From JAHEEL01 sp963785245 (GTDB lineage Bacteria; Actinomycetota; Acidimicrobiia; Spongiisociales; UBA5794): 64,000 nt of DNA. Under the pieces are notes generated by a model. The model made no database searches, had not been told where the DNA came from, and saw only the letters and a program-made list of their open reading frames with translations. Each line of letters starts with the position of its first letter. The first letter of the stretch is position 1. Shown here in pieces: positions 8,108-16,577 of the stretch. The stretch covers positions 1-64,000 of the forward strand of contig CAWAUO010000004.1 of NCBI GenBank assembly GCA_963785245.1, in the 5' to 3' direction. The position numbers and the translations under genes are program-made.

Positions 8108-9976
8108 ATGTCGGACAGCCGACCGAACCGTCTGGTGCAATTGATCGCGGTGGCGATGGCGGTGAGCCTCATCGTCGGCGCCTGTTCTATCGGTGGTTCC
8201 GGTGAGCCCGACTGCCCTCCGATTGCCGAACACCCCGATTGGTCCGTGGCGCGACGGTGGAACGAGGTGCTCCTCGATGCGATCAGACGCGATCTTCCGG
8301 CGCCCACCGTCCACGCCAGGAACCTCTACCACACCTCGGCCGCGATGTGGGATGCCTGGGCGGCGTACGACCCGGCCGCCAACGGCGTCTTCGTCGACGA
8401 GGACCGGAGCGCGGCGGACGTCGACGCCGCTCGTGAAGAGGCGATCAGCTACGCCGCGTTCCGCGTGCTCGAAGCCCGGTATCTCGACTCGATCGGCGCC
8501 ACCGAGACGATCCCCGAGTTCGACCGACTGATGGGCAACCTGTGCTATTCGATCGACGTCACCACGACCGAGGGTGACACGCCGGCAGCGCTCGGCAACC
8601 GGATCGCCGATGTGATCCTTGAAGCCGGGATGGTCGACGGCTCGAACGAAGCCGAGGGGTATGCCTCTCCGGGATTCGATCCGGTGAATCCGCCGCTGAC
8701 CGTCAACGCCTCGGGGACGACGCTGATCGACCCCAACCGGTGGCAGCCGCTCCAGATCGAGCGCATGATCTCGCAGAACGGGATCGAACTCGAGAACGGT
8801 GTCCAGGAGTCGATCGATCCGCACTGGGGCCACGTCGTGGGGTTCGCGCTCCCGCCCGTGGGCGAGTCCGGCGTTCCGATCGATCCCGGTGACCCGCCCT
8901 ACGTTCACGACCCGGAGACCGATCAGGAGTACAAGGACGCGGCCGTCGAGGTCGTCGCCTACAGCAGCGTGCTCGACCCCACGTTTGGTGTCGAGGTCGA
9001 TGTGTCACCTGCGACGCTCGGCGCGAACCCCCTCGGTACGAACGACGGCAACGGGTACAGCCTCAACCCCGTGACGGGGGGCCCCTACGAGCCGAACGTC
9101 GTCAACCAGGGCGACTTCGGTCGAACGGTCGCCGAGTTCTGGGCCGACGGACCGGACTCGGAGACGCCACCCGGCCACTGGAACACGATGGCAAACGCCG
9201 TCACGGAGGAACTCGGTGACGATTTGCGCATTGGCGGCATCGGCGATCCGGTCGATGCCCTCGAGTGGGACGTGAAGCTGTACCTGGCGCTGAATGGCGC
9301 GAACCACGATGCGGCGATCGCTGCGTGGGGGACGAAGGGCCACTTCGACTACATCCGCCCGATCTCGATGATCCGATGGATGGGTGGCAACGGCCAGTCG
9401 AGCGATCCGGACGGACCGTCATATCACGCGGACGGTCTGCCACTCGTTGACGGCCTCGTTGAGGTGATCACCGCAGAGACGGCTGAGGCCGGTGAGCGCC
9501 ACTCGGGTCTCGTGGGCCACGAAGGCGAGATCGCGGCGTTGTCCTATGCAGGGAATCCGCCGGACCTGGAGACTGAGATTGGCGGGGTCGAGTGGATTCT
9601 CGCGATCGACTGGGTTCCTTACCAGGCACCGACGTTCGTCACGCCGTCGTTCTCCGGCTACGTCTCGGGACACAGCACGTTCAGCCGGGCGTCGGCGGAG
9701 GTCCTGACCGGCATCACGGGGACCGAGTTCTTCCCCGGCGGACTCGGCGAGTGGGCGATTGCGGCAGACGCGCTCGAGTTCGAGGCTGGCACCGACAACG
9801 GCATCACCCTCCAGTGGGCCACCTACCAGGACGCATCCGATCAGGCTGGCGTGTCGCGCCTGTACGGCGGGATCCACGTTCGTGCCGACGACTTCGCCGG
9901 CCGCATCATCGGCGCCGAGGTCGGAACGGCCGCTTGGAAACTCGCCCAGACGTACTACGGGGGAGCGAGCGGATGA
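8108..9976 (+). CDS. Vanadium-dependent haloperoxidase-type (PAP2 superfamily) lipoprotein
   Basis: 622-residue predicted lipoprotein: the signal ends LIVGAC with the lipobox Cys at residue 26. The C-terminal half carries the vanadate/phosphate site of the haloperoxidase-acid phosphatase superfamily. K410 and R417 are in KGHFDYIR (the K-x6-R spacing of fungal chloroperoxidase K353/R360), S520-G521-H522 in VSGHSTF, and R584/H590 in RLYGGIH (R490/H496). All canonical ligands and the acid-base His are therefore present. It may use peroxide to oxidise halides or be a phosphatase; sequence alone does not decide. ATG 8108 has AGGAGG upstream. The stop overlaps the next gene by ATGA. Confidence 0.85.
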   Translation: MSDSRPNRLVQLIAVAMAVSLIVGACSIGGSGEPDCPPIAEHPDWSVARRWNEVLLDAIRRDLPAPTVHARNLYHTSAAMWDAWAAYDPAANGVFVDEDRSAADVDAAREEAISYAAFRVLEARYLDSIGATETIPEFDRLMGNLCYSIDVTTTEGDTPAALGNRIADVILEAGMVDGSNEAEGYASPGFDPVNPPLTVNASGTTLIDPNRWQPLQIERMISQNGIELENGVQESIDPHWGHVVGFALPPVGESGVPIDPGDPPYVHDPETDQEYKDAAVEVVAYSSVLDPTFGVEVDVSPATLGANPLGTNDGNGYSLNPVTGGPYEPNVVNQGDFGRTVAEFWADGPDSETPPGHWNTMANAVTEELGDDLRIGGIGDPVDALEWDVKLYLALNGANHDAAIAAWGTKGHFDYIRPISMIRWMGGNGQSSDPDGPSYHADGLPLVDGLVEVITAETAEAGERHSGLVGHEGEIAALSYAGNPPDLETEIGGVEWILAIDWVPYQAPTFVTPSFSGYVSGHSTFSRASAEVLTGITGTEFFPGGLGEWAIAADALEFEAGTDNGITLQWATYQDASDQAGVSRLYGGIHVRADDFAGRIIGAEVGTAAWKLAQTYYGGASG

Positions 9977-11625
9977 ACAGGACGGCATGGATTGGAGTCA
10001 TCGTTGCCATCGTCCTTGTGGCGGTCGGTGTCGGTGCGTTCGTGGTGTTGACCTCGGGTGGACCGACCACACCGAACGAGGCCATGGGGGCGCCGCGCTA
10101 CGTCGAAGAGGCTGAGGCCGCCGGAGTCGACCATGCATACGACGGCGACTGGACGTTCTTTGTCGGTGGCGGTGTGGCCGCCTTCGACTGCGATGACGAC
10201 CGCAAGCCGGACCTCTATTTCGCCGGTGGGGTGAACCCGGCCGGTCTCTACCGCAACGAAAGCCCGATCGCCGGTTCGCTGCAGTTCAGCGAGGTGCTCG
10301 ACTCCGGGATCGACCTCGATGGTGTCACCGGTGCCTACCCCGTCGACATCGACTCCGATGGCCACACCGATCTCGCTGTCCTCAGATTCGGAGAGAACGT
10401 ACTGTTCCGGGGGCTTGGCGAGTGTCGGTTCGAGCGAGCGAACGAGGCTCTGGATTTCGACGGCGGAGACGAGTGGACCGCCGGCTTCAGCGCCACCTGG
10501 GAGGGAGAGAACGCACTCCCGACCCTGGCGATCGGCATGTACGTCGAACTGGATGAGGACGGCCGACAGAACGGCGACTGCTCCGACAACCGGCTGTTCC
10601 GACCGACCGGTTTGACCTACGGCGAACCGATCCTCCTCAGTCCAGGCTGGTGCACGCTCTCGCTCCTCTTCAGCGACTGGGACCGTTCCGGCCGGCGGGA
10701 TCTCCGCGTCGCCAACGACAAGCACTACTACAGCGACGGGGAAGAACAGTTGTGGCGCATGGAGGAGGGCCAGCCTCCGCGTCTGTATACGAGGGAGGAC
10801 GGCTGGAAGAAGCTCCAGATCTGGGGGATGGGGATTGCCAGCCACGACGTGACCGGCGACGGCTACCCCGAGGTGTACTTGACCAGCCAGGGTGACAACA
10901 AGTTCCAGGAACTCAGCGAAGGGCCGGAGCAGCCGATCTACAGCGACATCGCGATTCGGAGGGGCCTGACCGCCCACCGGCCGTACACCGGCGGCGATGT
11001 GCTGCCCTCGACCGGTTGGCATCCCGAGTTCCAGGACGTCAACAACGACGGCTTCACGGACCTCTTCGTCTCCAAGGGCAATGTCGACGCGATGCCCGAG
11101 TATGCAGCGCAGGATCCCAACAACCTGCTCCTCGGCCAACCGGACGGGACGTTCGTCGAGGGGGCGGTCGACGCCGGCATCGTTCACTTCAACCGCAGCC
11201 GCGGTGCAGCGCTCGTCGACCTCAACCTCGATGGTCTCCTGGATCTGATCGAGGTCAACCGGGTCGCCAATGTGAACCTCCTCCGCAACGTCGGATCGGG
11301 TGACGCAGCGAGCGCGGTCCCGATGGGGAACTGGATTGCGATCCAACTCGAGCAGCCGGGGGTGAACCCCGATGCCATCGGATCATGGGTCGAGGTGAAG
11401 GTCGGCGATCTCACTGTTCAGACCGAGGCCACGATCGGGGGAGGCCACGCCGGTGACCAGACCGGCTGGGTCCATTTCGGCCTCGGGCCGTCCGAAGAGG
11501 CGGAGGTGCGCGTCCAGTGGCCGGACGGAACCGTCGGACCCTGGATGAAGGTCGACGCCAACCAGTTCGTGGACATCGAACGTAACGTGGAGGAACCAAC
11601 CGTCTGGGTGCCCTTCGAGGGTTGA
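9973..11625 (+). CDS. FG-GAP/VCBS repeat protein with ASPIC/UnbV domain (CRTAC1-like)
   Basis: 550 residues: an N-terminal membrane anchor (residues 6-27), then beta-propeller-type repeats with Asp-rich calcium loops (FDCDDDRKPDLYF, VDIDSDGHTDLAVL, DVNNDGFTDLFV, DLNLDGLLDLIEV). A C-terminal ASPIC/UnbV domain follows (IGSWVEVKVGD, HFGLGPSEEAEVRVQWPDG). Expected outside the membrane, with no enzymatic motif. ATG 9973 overlaps the haloperoxidase stop, so the two products are translationally coupled and probably act together, for example as enzyme and surface scaffold. The coupling is visible; the partnership is inferred. Confidence 0.85.
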   Translation: MNRTAWIGVIVAIVLVAVGVGAFVVLTSGGPTTPNEAMGAPRYVEEAEAAGVDHAYDGDWTFFVGGGVAAFDCDDDRKPDLYFAGGVNPAGLYRNESPIAGSLQFSEVLDSGIDLDGVTGAYPVDIDSDGHTDLAVLRFGENVLFRGLGECRFERANEALDFDGGDEWTAGFSATWEGENALPTLAIGMYVELDEDGRQNGDCSDNRLFRPTGLTYGEPILLSPGWCTLSLLFSDWDRSGRRDLRVANDKHYYSDGEEQLWRMEEGQPPRLYTREDGWKKLQIWGMGIASHDVTGDGYPEVYLTSQGDNKFQELSEGPEQPIYSDIAIRRGLTAHRPYTGGDVLPSTGWHPEFQDVNNDGFTDLFVSKGNVDAMPEYAAQDPNNLLLGQPDGTFVEGAVDAGIVHFNRSRGAALVDLNLDGLLDLIEVNRVANVNLLRNVGSGDAASAVPMGNWIAIQLEQPGVNPDAIGSWVEVKVGDLTVQTEATIGGGHAGDQTGWVHFGLGPSEEAEVRVQWPDGTVGPWMKVDANQFVDIERNVEEPTVWVPFEG

Positions 11626-11671
11626 CGGCAGCCGACTTGCGCAGCGGCGTCGGAGCGCGGAGACTCGCGCC

Positions 11672-12649
11672 ATGGGTTTCACCGTCATCAGTGGTCCGCG
11701 CGACTCCGGGCCGGGCGAACGCGAAGTCATATTCGAGAAAGCGAACCGCGTCTTCGACCGGGCAGGCATCGTGGATCACCAGCGCATCGACGTTCCGGAT
11801 CGAGGGGCGGGCGAATCCTCTGAGGGACAACTCCGCGAGTCGGTTCAGGCGATCGTCCCCGCCCTTCAGAGCGGGTCGTTGTTCGGCGACGCGGACGGCG
11901 TCTTCGTCGTCGACGCTCAGAACCTGCTGAAGGCCGAGGCGACGGTGATCGCCGAACTCGTCGACGCCGCCGATCCGAACGCAGTCACGGCCGTGTTCGC
12001 CGCCGCAGGAGCCATCCCGGCTCCGCTCGCGGCGACGCTCCGCAAGAAGGGCGAGACCGAGAGCGTCAAGAAGTTCCGGGAGCGGGATGCTTCGCGCTGG
12101 CTCTCGGAAGCCGCATCGGCCCGCAAGCTGAAGGTCGAACCAGCCGCCGCCGCGGTGCTGCTCCGTCGCTTCGGCTCGGATATCGCTGCGCTCGGTCAGG
12201 CGCTCGACCAACTCGGCGCCGACGGCTCGACGATCACCGAAGCCGATGTCCTGGGGCGCTATTCGAACCGACCGGACGAACCGATGTGGCTTCTGTCAGA
12301 CGCCATCACCTCGGGGAACGAGGGTGAGGCGCTGCGCCGTCTGGCCGATTTCCTTGAGCATGGTCACCCGCTCGTGGTCCTGTCGTATCTCGAGGGAGAG
12401 GTGAGGCGCCGATCCCTCGCAGCGATCGCTCCCGACCGCGAGACCTACGCAGGGTGGGTCGGGTCTGCGCCGAACTCATTCCCGGTCAAGAAGGTGTGGG
12501 ATCGGCGATCGTCCACGCGGGCCGAGTCGTTGCGGCGGTCGCTCGACGCACTGGCGAGAGCCGATATTCAGATCAAGAGCGCACCCGAGCCCACGCATCG
12601 AGTCACCTTGGAGCGGTTGACGGTCGCGATGTGCCGGTGGTTGGGCTGA
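11672..12649 (+). CDS. holA: DNA polymerase III delta subunit
   Basis: Clamp-loader subunit that opens the beta ring. 325 residues, normal for HolA. The N-terminal AAA-like domain lacks a working Walker A (GPRDSGPGE), as expected for delta. Family segments include SGSLFGDADGVFVVDAQNL, the helical lid region LRKKGETESVKKF, and the C-terminal collar domain with DAITSGNEGEALRRLADFL and HPLVVLSYL. It follows comEA-comEC in many bacteria; here about 9 kb of accessory genes are inserted between. Start ATG 11672. Confidence 0.92.
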   Translation: MGFTVISGPRDSGPGEREVIFEKANRVFDRAGIVDHQRIDVPDRGAGESSEGQLRESVQAIVPALQSGSLFGDADGVFVVDAQNLLKAEATVIAELVDAADPNAVTAVFAAAGAIPAPLAATLRKKGETESVKKFRERDASRWLSEAASARKLKVEPAAAAVLLRRFGSDIAALGQALDQLGADGSTITEADVLGRYSNRPDEPMWLLSDAITSGNEGEALRRLADFLEHGHPLVVLSYLEGEVRRRSLAAIAPDRETYAGWVGSAPNSFPVKKVWDRRSSTRAESLRRSLDALARADIQIKSAPEPTHRVTLERLTVAMCRWLG

Positions 12650-12685
12650 CGGAGTCGCAGGTCGCCAGTCGGGACCAGGCGGAGG
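12645..12685 (+). repeat. Intergenic GTCGCCA-type repeat, copy 1
   Basis: Short gap between convergent holA and greA with ggagtcgcaggtcgccagtc, a copy of the heptad-like GTCGCCR motif that recurs at 15336-15400, 29709-29730 and 48055-48075 and, as a variant, at 49378-49425. Degenerate here. Confidence 0.5.
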
Positions 12686-12688
12686 GGG

Positions 12689-13165
12689 TCAGCCTTCGTA
12701 GATCCGCACGGCGGCGATGCGGTAGGTGAACGTTCCGCCAGGGGCCTCATAGCTGACCTCATCTCCCGGGGCTGAGCCGAGGAGGGCGTCGCCGAGTGGA
12801 CTCTGGGGCGAGGCGAGCAGAATGCCGGCGACCTTGTTCTCGGACGGTGCGACGAAGAACTCGTACTCATCCCCGTCATCGTCGATGACGGTCACGATGG
12901 TCCCGATCTCGACCAAACCCGAGTTCTCGACCTCGCGGACCTCTGAGGTCTCGAGGAGTTGGGTGAGCTTGCGAATGCGGGCTTCCATCATGCCCTGCTC
13001 GTTCTTCGCCGCGTCGTACTCGGCGTTCTCTTTGAGGTCACCGTGCTCGCGTGCTTCCGCGATGCGCGCGGTGATCTCGATGCGTCCAACGGTGGAGAGC
13101 TCTTCGAGCTCAGCCTGGAGCTTCTCGTATGCGGCCGGCGTGAGCCAGGTCGACGGTTCGGTCAC
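12689..13165 (-). CDS. greA: Transcription elongation factor GreA
   Basis: Rescues backtracked RNA polymerase by stimulating transcript cleavage. 158 residues. The N-terminal coiled coil carries the acidic tip (AREHGDLKENAEYDAAKNEQ, with the D/E pair needed for cleavage); the C-terminal FKBP-like domain has SPQSPLGDALLGSAPGDEVSYE. GTG 13165 is preferred because the coiled coil starts a few residues in and it lies 4 bp after the rpsT stop; a longer frame to 13327 would run through rpsT. Transcribed with rpsT on the minus strand. Confidence 0.93.
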   Translation of the reverse strand: MTEPSTWLTPAAYEKLQAELEELSTVGRIEITARIAEAREHGDLKENAEYDAAKNEQGMMEARIRKLTQLLETSEVREVENSGLVEIGTIVTVIDDDGDEYEFFVAPSENKVAGILLASPQSPLGDALLGSAPGDEVSYEAPGGTFTYRIAAVRIYEG

Positions 13166-13169
13166 GGGT

Positions 13170-13436
13170 TCAGGCGACGGTCGAGCGAACCCGCCGCGTG
13201 AGGCGCGACTTGCGACGCGCCGCCGTGTTCGCGTGGAGGACACCCTTGGACGCCGCCATGTCGATGCGCTGCTGCGCCTCGCGCAGCATCTCTTCTGCCT
13301 TGGCCGAGTCGCCGGCTTCAACGGCATCGAGGACGGCTTTTTCGCGCGTCTTCAACTCGGAGCGCAAGGCCTTGTTGTGTGCGTACCGCGTGATGGTTTG
13401 GCGGTTGCGCTTCTTCTGGGACTTGATGTTGGCCAT
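13170..13436 (-). CDS. rpsT: 30S ribosomal protein S20
   Basis: 88-residue basic three-helix protein that binds 16S rRNA. Begins MANIKSQKKRNRQTITRYAH, typical of bS20, and contains AASKGVLHANTAARRKSRL. Divergent from lepA, with 97 bp between them, and followed at 4 bp by greA. rpsT next to lepA and holA is a common bacterial arrangement; greA in the same unit is less usual. Confidence 0.97.
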   Translation of the reverse strand: MANIKSQKKRNRQTITRYAHNKALRSELKTREKAVLDAVEAGDSAKAEEMLREAQQRIDMAASKGVLHANTAARRKSRLTRRVRSTVA

Positions 13437-13468
13437 GCTGGACGAACCTCGTGAGGTGGTGGGAACGA

Positions 13469-13497
13469 AACGTAACGATAACAGGAGAGCGGCTCAA
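13469..13497 (-). promoter_or_regulatory. Putative rpsT promoter
   Basis: On the minus strand TTGAGC (13497-13492) and TACGTT (13474-13469) are separated by 17 bp, and lie 33 bp before the rpsT start codon. Resembles a housekeeping sigma-70/HrdB-type promoter. Read by eye; no start-site data. Confidence 0.4.
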
Positions 13498-13533
13498 CGG
13501 TACACTGAGATACCCCGCTCCCGGATCGATCAT

Positions 13534-15336
13534 ATGACCGCGCTCTCGCGCATCCGCAACTTCTCCATTATTGCCCACATCGACCATGGCAAATCGACGT
13601 TGGCCGATCGCCTGCTCGAACGCACCGGGGCGATCTCCGAACGCGACATGCGCGAGCAGGTTCTCGACGACATGGACCTTGAACGAGAACGCGGTATCAC
13701 GATCAAGGCCAACGCGGTGCGGATCGACTACACGGCCGTATCCGGCGTGGCGTACAAGCTGAACATCATCGATACGCCCGGCCACGTCGACTTCTCCTAC
13801 GAAGTCTCCCGCAGCCTCGAGGCATGCGAAGGCGCCCTCCTGGTCGTCGACGCATCGCAAGGGGTGGAGGCGCAGACCCTGGCGAACGCCTATCTCGCGA
13901 TCGAGGAGGGGCTCGAGATCATCCCGGTAGTCAACAAGATCGATCTCCCGGCGGCCGATCCGGACCGTGCGGCCGAAGAACTCGCAGCGGTCCTTGGAGG
14001 CACGCCCGAAGAGGTCATCCGGGTCTCGGCAAAGACCGGGTTGGGTATCGACGAACTCCTTGAAGCGGTCGTGGATCGACTCCCTCCGCCGGATGGCGTT
14101 GAGGACGCGCCGCTCCGCGCGCTGGTCTTCGACTCGTTCTACGACAGCTACCGCGGCGTCGTCAGCTCCGTCCGTATCGTCGACGGAAGCATCTCGAAGC
14201 GGGACGCCGTCCAGTTCATGGCGACGGGACTCGACGTCGAAGCTGACGAACTCGGGATTCGCCGGCCGGCTCTCGAGGTCGTCGATCATCTCGCCACGGG
14301 CGAGGTCGGCTACCTCATCACCGGCGTCAAGGAGATCGATCTGATCCGCGTCGGTGACACCGTCACGCACACGGCGAGACCAACGGAACAGGCCCTCCCC
14401 GGCTATCAAGAGCCGAAGCCGATGGTGTTCTCGGGACTCTTCCCAACCGACGGAGACGAGTTCGAGCGTCTCCGCGAGGCACTCGACAAGCTCCGACTGA
14501 ACGACTCATCGCTCGTCTACCAGGCGGAGACGAGCCGGGCGCTCGGGTTCGGGTTCCGCGTCGGTTTCCTCGGGCTGCTGCACATGGAGATCGTGCGAGA
14601 GCGCCTCGAACGCGAATACGACCTCGACCTCGTCGCCACCGCGCCATCGGTCGCCTACCGGGCAAACCTCACGTCAGGTGAGCAAGTCTGGATCCGAAGT
14701 CCGCAGGATCTCCCGGACGTCAGCAAGCTCGACTCGATCGAGGAGCCGTTCGTCAAAGTGATGATCATCACACCATCCGAATACATCGGCACCGTGATGG
14801 ATCTTGTCCAACAGCGTCGCGGCCTGATGGGAGAGATGACCTACCTGTCTCCGGAGCGAGCGGAGCTTCACTACCGAATCCCGCTTGCTGAGATCGTCTT
14901 CGACTTCTTCGATCAGCTCAAGACACGGACGAGGGGATACGCCTCGCTCGACTACGAACCGGACGACTACCAGGCCTCCGACCTCGTGCGGGTCAACATC
15001 CTGCTCAATGGGATCCCGGTTGACGCCTTCTCCACCATCGTGCATCGCGACAAGGCGTATCCGTATGGGAAGGCGATGGTCGGGAGGCTTCGCGAATTGA
15101 TCCCGCGGCAACTCTTCGATGTCCCGATCCAGGCAGCGATCGGCACCCGCATCATCTCGCGTGAGACCATCAAGGCCCAGCGCAAGGACGTCACCGCGAA
15201 GTGCTACGGCGGCGACATCACCCGGAAGCGGAAACTCCTCGAACGTCAGAAAGAGGGGAAGCGCCGCATGAAGATGGTGGGTCAGGTCGAGGTGCCGCAA
15301 GAAGCGTTTGTCGCGGCGTTGAAGCTGGAAACCTGA
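13534..15336 (+). CDS. lepA: Elongation factor 4 (LepA) GTPase
   Basis: Ribosome-bound translational GTPase. 600 residues, full length. G motifs are AHIDHGKSTL, the RGITIKA switch I, DTPGHVDF and NKIDLP. The LepA-specific C-terminal domain contains KCYGGDITRKRKLLERQKEG. Start ATG 13534 gives the standard N-terminus MTALSRIRNFSIIAHIDHGK; the open frame upstream (from 13198) only runs through rpsT. Its stop overlaps the hemW ATG (TGATG). Confidence 0.97.
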   Translation: MTALSRIRNFSIIAHIDHGKSTLADRLLERTGAISERDMREQVLDDMDLERERGITIKANAVRIDYTAVSGVAYKLNIIDTPGHVDFSYEVSRSLEACEGALLVVDASQGVEAQTLANAYLAIEEGLEIIPVVNKIDLPAADPDRAAEELAAVLGGTPEEVIRVSAKTGLGIDELLEAVVDRLPPPDGVEDAPLRALVFDSFYDSYRGVVSSVRIVDGSISKRDAVQFMATGLDVEADELGIRRPALEVVDHLATGEVGYLITGVKEIDLIRVGDTVTHTARPTEQALPGYQEPKPMVFSGLFPTDGDEFERLREALDKLRLNDSSLVYQAETSRALGFGFRVGFLGLLHMEIVRERLEREYDLDLVATAPSVAYRANLTSGEQVWIRSPQDLPDVSKLDSIEEPFVKVMIITPSEYIGTVMDLVQQRRGLMGEMTYLSPERAELHYRIPLAEIVFDFFDQLKTRTRGYASLDYEPDDYQASDLVRVNILLNGIPVDAFSTIVHRDKAYPYGKAMVGRLRELIPRQLFDVPIQAAIGTRIISRETIKAQRKDVTAKCYGGDITRKRKLLERQKEGKRRMKMVGQVEVPQEAFVAALKLET

Positions 15337-15400
15337 TGGAGTCGCCGGTCGCCGGTCGCCAGTCGCCAGACGACGGGCTGAGCTACCGGTCACCAGCTGC
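15336..15400 (+). repeat. GTCGCCR heptad repeat, copy 2, overlapping the hemW 5' end
   Basis: The stretch after the lepA stop reads agtcgccggtcgccggtcg then ccagtcgccag, a tandem GTCGCCR array, followed by related tcaccagctgcc. It is read in frame as SPVAGRQSP at the N-terminus of HemW. Same family as the repeats at 12645, 29709 and 48055. Confidence 0.6.
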
Positions 15401-16568
15401 CAGGTACCAGCCCGATTCGGCAGAGGTTGCACAGGCGGCTTCCGCTTGGCGATCGGGGTATGTGCATGTTCCGTTCTGCGCACGGCGGTGCCCGTACTGC
15501 GACTTTGCCGTGGTGGCCGCGGATGAAGCCGGCGGGGGCGAGACCGACCGGTACGTGGACGCACTCGTCGCCGAGATCGGGATGGAGACCACTCCGTTCC
15601 GGCTCGGTGCCATCAACGTCGGGGGAGGGACGCCGACCCGGCTCCTGCCGGCGCAACTCGATCGGGTGCTCGAGTCGCTTGAGGCGCGGTTCGGGATCGA
15701 AGACGGCGCCGAGATCAGCATCGAGGCGAACCCGGAGGACTGGACCGACGACGTCGCCCGAACGCTGCGTTCGATCGGGTTCAACCGGGTGTCGTTCGGC
15801 ATCCAGTCGCTCGATCCGGCGGTGCTCGCGGCGCTCGGCAGGACACACTCACCCAAGCAGGCGCGAGATGCGGTCCGTGCCGCTCGAGCGGCAGGGTTTG
15901 CGACGACCAACGTCGATCTCATTTACGGCACGCCGGAGGAGACCGATGCCTCGTGGGGTCGGTCGATCGACGGTGTGCTGGACCTCGAACCGGAACACCT
16001 CTCGGCCTATGCCTTGACCGTGGAAGGCGGCACGGGACTCAGCCGTGCCGTCCTCGCCGGAGCCCCGGCGCCTGATCCCGACCAGCAGGCAGATCGGTTC
16101 GAGTACGCGGCGGAAGCGGCCGACGCCGCCGGTCTGGTCCGCTACGAGGTCTCGAACTGGGCCAGCGCCGACCACGTCTGCCGCTACAACCTCTCGACGT
16201 GGATGATGGGCGAGTATGTCGCCTTCGGCACCGGGGCGCACGACCACCGCAACGGCACCCGGGGGCGCAACATCCGTCGCCTCGACGCCTACCTGGCGCA
16301 CGTTGAAGGAGGCGACCGGCCACGATCAGGGAGTGAGCGACTCGATGCGTTCGAGACGGAGCGGGAGCGGTTCATGGTCGGGCTGCGACTCGCGGCGGGG
16401 GTCGAATCGGGGGCGATTGGTGGACCGTTCCTCGCTTCCGCCGGCGGCAAGCGCCTGGCCGACGCCGGCGTGATCGGAACGAGCGGAGCACGCGTCCTGG
16501 TGCTTGAGCCGCTCCTCACCGATCTCGTGGCGCGGTCCGTGCTGTCAGTCTCGGCAGACGACTGCTAG
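15336..16568 (+). CDS. hemW: Radical SAM heme chaperone HemW
   Basis: HemN-like protein of 410 residues that binds heme and a 4Fe-4S cluster and inserts heme into respiratory proteins. The cluster motif is C48-x3-C52-x2-C55 (VPFCARRCPYCDF); unlike HemN it lacks a fourth cluster Cys. Further motifs are GGGTPTRL, SIEANPEDW and RVSFGIQSLDP. ATG 15336 overlaps the lepA stop. About 38 N-terminal residues before the core are poorly conserved in character, and part is encoded by the GTCGCCR repeat, so a later start cannot be excluded. Confidence 0.9.
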   Translation: MESPVAGRQSPDDGLSYRSPAARYQPDSAEVAQAASAWRSGYVHVPFCARRCPYCDFAVVAADEAGGGETDRYVDALVAEIGMETTPFRLGAINVGGGTPTRLLPAQLDRVLESLEARFGIEDGAEISIEANPEDWTDDVARTLRSIGFNRVSFGIQSLDPAVLAALGRTHSPKQARDAVRAARAAGFATTNVDLIYGTPEETDASWGRSIDGVLDLEPEHLSAYALTVEGGTGLSRAVLAGAPAPDPDQQADRFEYAAEAADAAGLVRYEVSNWASADHVCRYNLSTWMMGEYVAFGTGAHDHRNGTRGRNIRRLDAYLAHVEGGDRPRSGSERLDAFETERERFMVGLRLAAGVESGAIGGPFLASAGGKRLADAGVIGTSGARVLVLEPLLTDLVARSVLSVSADDC

Positions 16569-16577
16569 CTTTCGACG

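Noticed and set aside
9955..11346. 463-codon minus-strand frame opposite the FG-GAP gene
   Set aside because: Long only because of codon bias; the plus-strand gene has clear calcium-loop repeats and an ASPIC domain.
12822..13454. Plus-strand frame of 210 codons opposite greA and rpsT
   Set aside because: Both minus-strand genes are unmistakable.
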